NCBI RefSeq assembly: GCF_034043515.1
Contig: NZ_CP138214.1
Location: 4,402,001-4,466,000, forward strand
Direction of reading: 5' to 3'
Length of the DNA stretch: 64,000 bases
From: Pseudomonas sp. MUP55
GTDB lineage: Bacteria; Pseudomonadota; Gammaproteobacteria; Pseudomonadales; Pseudomonadaceae
A program made the position numbers and the translations under genes. Numbering within the stretch: position 1 is the stretch's first letter; each line of letters opens with the position of its first letter. Positions 63,914-64,000 of this stretch are shown here, in pieces. The notes under the pieces are model-generated. The model had not been told where the DNA came from. It did no database searches and saw only the letters and a list, made by a program, of their open reading frames with translations.

Positions 63914-64000
63914 TATGGTCAAGCCTCACGGGCAATTAGTATTGGTTAGCTCAACGCCTCACAGCGCTTACACACCCAACCTATCAACGTCGTAGTCTTC
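63914..64000 (-). rRNA. rrl: 23S ribosomal RNA, partial (3' end)
   Basis: The minus strand carries the conserved 3' end of 23S rRNA (GTTGATAGGTTGGGTGTG ... CGTGAGGCTTGACCATA). It runs off the window edge. The 152-nt 23S-5S spacer holds no tRNA. Confidence 0.94.

Noticed and set aside
63695..63995. Plus-strand frames over the 23S-5S spacer
   Set aside because: They overlap 5S and 23S rRNA on the opposite strand and are not genes.

Overview
The window is a contiguous piece of a Pseudomonas chromosome, most probably of the P. fluorescens group. The evidence is the high GC content, the gene order (etfD; moaA; tatD-holB-tmk-mltG-pabC-fabF-acpP-fabG-fabD-plsX-rpmF-yceD; maf; sppA-rluC-rne; dctA; phoPQ; nrdA; flg/che genes), which follows P. 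aeruginosa PAO1 blocks around PA2953-PA2976, PA1077-PA1183 and PA3348-PA3353, and many copies of the GTGGGAGGGGGCTTG-type REP element typical of P. fluorescens-group strains. Almost everything is chromosomal core. The accessory content is a few catabolic cassettes and one unusual protease-like gene.

Layout. (1) 1-4950: etfD, then a divergent AraC regulator / zinc alcohol dehydrogenase pair and an IclR regulator. (2) 5100-9500: an SDR-araF-araG-araH operon for L-arabinose-type sugar uptake and oxidation. (3) 9590-11022: a GNAT acetyltransferase and two small, probably stress-related genes. (4) 11137-15283: a four-gene minus-strand cassette (GntR regulator, ADP-ribosylglycohydrolase, NCS1 permease, PfkB kinase) that resembles E. 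coli yegTUVW with a different transporter. (5) 15348-17618: a DUF1285 protein, a lipoprotein and moaA. (6) 17761-32102: a TetR regulator, a probable RgsA small RNA, and the replication / fatty-acid synthesis supercluster through rluC. (7) 32103-36040: rne with a leader of about 690 nt. (8) 36250-40608: a Tat-exported molybdenum hydroxylase (IorAB-like) with XdhC- and MobA-like maturation genes. (9) 40863-43533: dctA with a sigma-54 promoter and tandem dyads, and a divergent AraC regulator. (10) 43672-46874: phoQ, phoP, a small secreted-protein gene behind four GTTCAG repeats, and a PcpS-type phosphopantetheinyl transferase. (11) 46956-52784: an RstAB-like two-component system and nrdA. (12) 52897-53937: a papain-like cysteine protease candidate. 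(13) 54113-61826: flgEDCB, cheR, cheV, flgA, flgM, flgN and flgZ. (14) 61888-64000: an MFS transporter and the 3' end of an rRNA operon (5S and partial 23S).

Most regulatory logic can be read from the DNA. There are sigma-54 promoters for dctA and flgB, a textbook FliA promoter for flgM, sigma-70 promoters for etfD, the ara operon and rne, DnaA boxes upstream of nrdA, and a PhoP-box-like array upstream of the phoPQ locus. Five hairpin-type REPINs and two REP pairs in reversed order lie between genes; the two reversed pairs bracket the phoQP-pcpS block.

The least explained items are the papain-like protein at the nrdA/flgE junction, where both nrdB and flgF are missing from their usual places, the yeg-like cassette, and the small secreted protein at the phoP locus.
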